Assembly: GCA_015491595.1 (NCBI GenBank)
Contig: WFVP01000405.1
Span: 1 to 6,154 of the forward strand
DNA: 6,154 nucleotides
DNA from: Anaerolineales bacterium
GTDB lineage: Bacteria > Chloroflexota > Anaerolineae > Anaerolineales > DRMV01
Reading direction: 5' to 3'
Shown: piece after piece, positions 5,604 through 6,154 of the stretch
Numbering within the stretch: position 1 is the first letter of the stretch
Layout: every line of letters starts with the position of its first letter
Translations under genes and position numbers: made by a program
The notes under the pieces: model-generated
Database searches by the model: none
Told to the model about the DNA's origin: nothing
The model's input: the letters and a program-made list of their open reading frames with translations, nothing else

Positions 5604-6154
5604 CGGCTGAGGGCATCCAGGAAGGCTCGCAATCGGTCGAAATCGGCCTCAATGACCGGGCGCAGGGCCTCCCGATACAACCCCGCAGCCGGATGATACA
5701 TGGGCACCACCCAACGGTCTCCCACCTGGAAAGGCTGGCCGTGTACCCGACTGATGCGGGCTTGGGGAAGGAAGTAAGCCATCGCGAAACGCCCCAGGGT
5801 CACAATGACCTGGGGATTCAGTAAGCGAATTTGCTCCTCCAGATAAGGCTTACACGCCTCTACTTCCGCGGGCAGGGGGTCTCGATTTCGCGGAGGACGA
5901 CATTTGACGATGTTCGTAATGAACACCTCCTCGCGAGTGAGTCCAGCACGAGCCAGCAGGGCGTTCAGGAACCTGCCCGCAGCGCCAACGAACGGCCGTC
6001 CGGAGCGGTCTTCGTAAAACCCCGGAGCCTCGCCAATGAGCATCACCCGTGGCTGTGCTGGACCCTCCCCGGGTACAGCCCGGGTCCGGGTTTGGTGCAG
6101 GGGGCAACGAGTACAGGACCGTATCTGTTCCGCGATTTCAGCCAGACGCTCACG
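5579..6154 (-). CDS. Family 4 uracil-DNA glycosylase (Fe-S type), 5' end outside window
   Basis: It removes uracil from DNA as the first step of base excision repair. The reading frame is open to the window edge, so the start and probably the first 10-20 residues are missing; 191 residues are visible. Seen, numbered from the first visible residue: C14-x2-C17 in CTRCPLHQTRTRAVPGEGP, the active-site motif GEAPGFYED (41-49), PFVGAAGRFL, TNIVKCRPPRNRDP with C85, EVEAC with C101, and the C-terminal active-site loop YHPAAGLY (153-160). The four cysteines are the expected 4Fe-4S ligands. This iron-sulfur UDG type is common in thermophiles and in many other bacteria. A shorter start at the GTG at 6046 would remove the CxxC and is not credible. 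Its last codons overlap the end of convergent mobA (5579-5603). The Cys pattern and GEAPG favour family 4; family 5 (UDGb) is the nearest alternative. Confidence 0.92.
   Translation of the reverse strand, partial: RERLAEIAEQIRSCTRCPLHQTRTRAVPGEGPAQPRVMLIGEAPGFYEDRSGRPFVGAAGRFLNALLARAGLTREEVFITNIVKCRPPRNRDPLPAEVEACKPYLEEQIRLLNPQVIVTLGRFAMAYFLPQARISRVHGQPFQVGDRWVVPMYHPAAGLYREALRPVIEADFDRLRAFLDALSRQGKLSLS

Overview
The window looks like chromosomal DNA from a GC-rich bacterium, probably a thermophile. My best guess is an Anaerolineae-like Chloroflexota, but this is an inference from base composition, from the bacterial EndoQ-UvrD fusion and from a family 4 (Fe-S) uracil-DNA glycosylase. No rRNA or other phylogenetic marker is present. 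Four protein genes fill almost the whole window. I see no RNA gene, mobile element, CRISPR array or integration site, and no gene-free stretch longer than about 120 bases.

Layout from left to right: (1) a minus-strand gene, 1331 to 3, encodes a 442-residue membrane-anchored protein of unknown function with an Ig-like domain and a tryptophan-rich, propeller-like C-terminal part. (2) A 91-base gap holds a weak candidate terminator and a good ribosome binding site. (3) A minus-strand gene, 4863 to 1423, encodes a 1146-residue fusion of a PHP-type endonuclease Q domain with a complete UvrD/PcrA-type SF1 helicase. (4) A 116-base divergent intergenic region contains a perfect 19-base dyad carrying back-to-back -10 elements, and a small hairpin that buries the Shine-Dalgarno of the next gene. 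(5) mobA, plus strand 4980 to 5603, encodes the molybdenum cofactor guanylyltransferase. (6) A family 4 uracil-DNA glycosylase on the minus strand overlaps the end of mobA tail-to-tail and runs off the right edge of the window.

Two of the four genes belong to families that act on deaminated bases. EndoQ proteins nick DNA at deoxyuridine, deoxyinosine and abasic sites, and family 4 UDG excises uracil. The helicase fused to EndoQ could unwind from the nick. The fusion protein also ends in QLRLF, a near-ideal sliding-clamp binding peptide, with a second, weaker QGTLF just after the nuclease domain. Together these suggest a clamp-tethered nick-and-unwind repair enzyme beside a conventional uracil excision gene, which would suit a thermophile with high cytosine deamination. 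mobA between them is unrelated in pathway, although it may share promoter control with the fusion gene.
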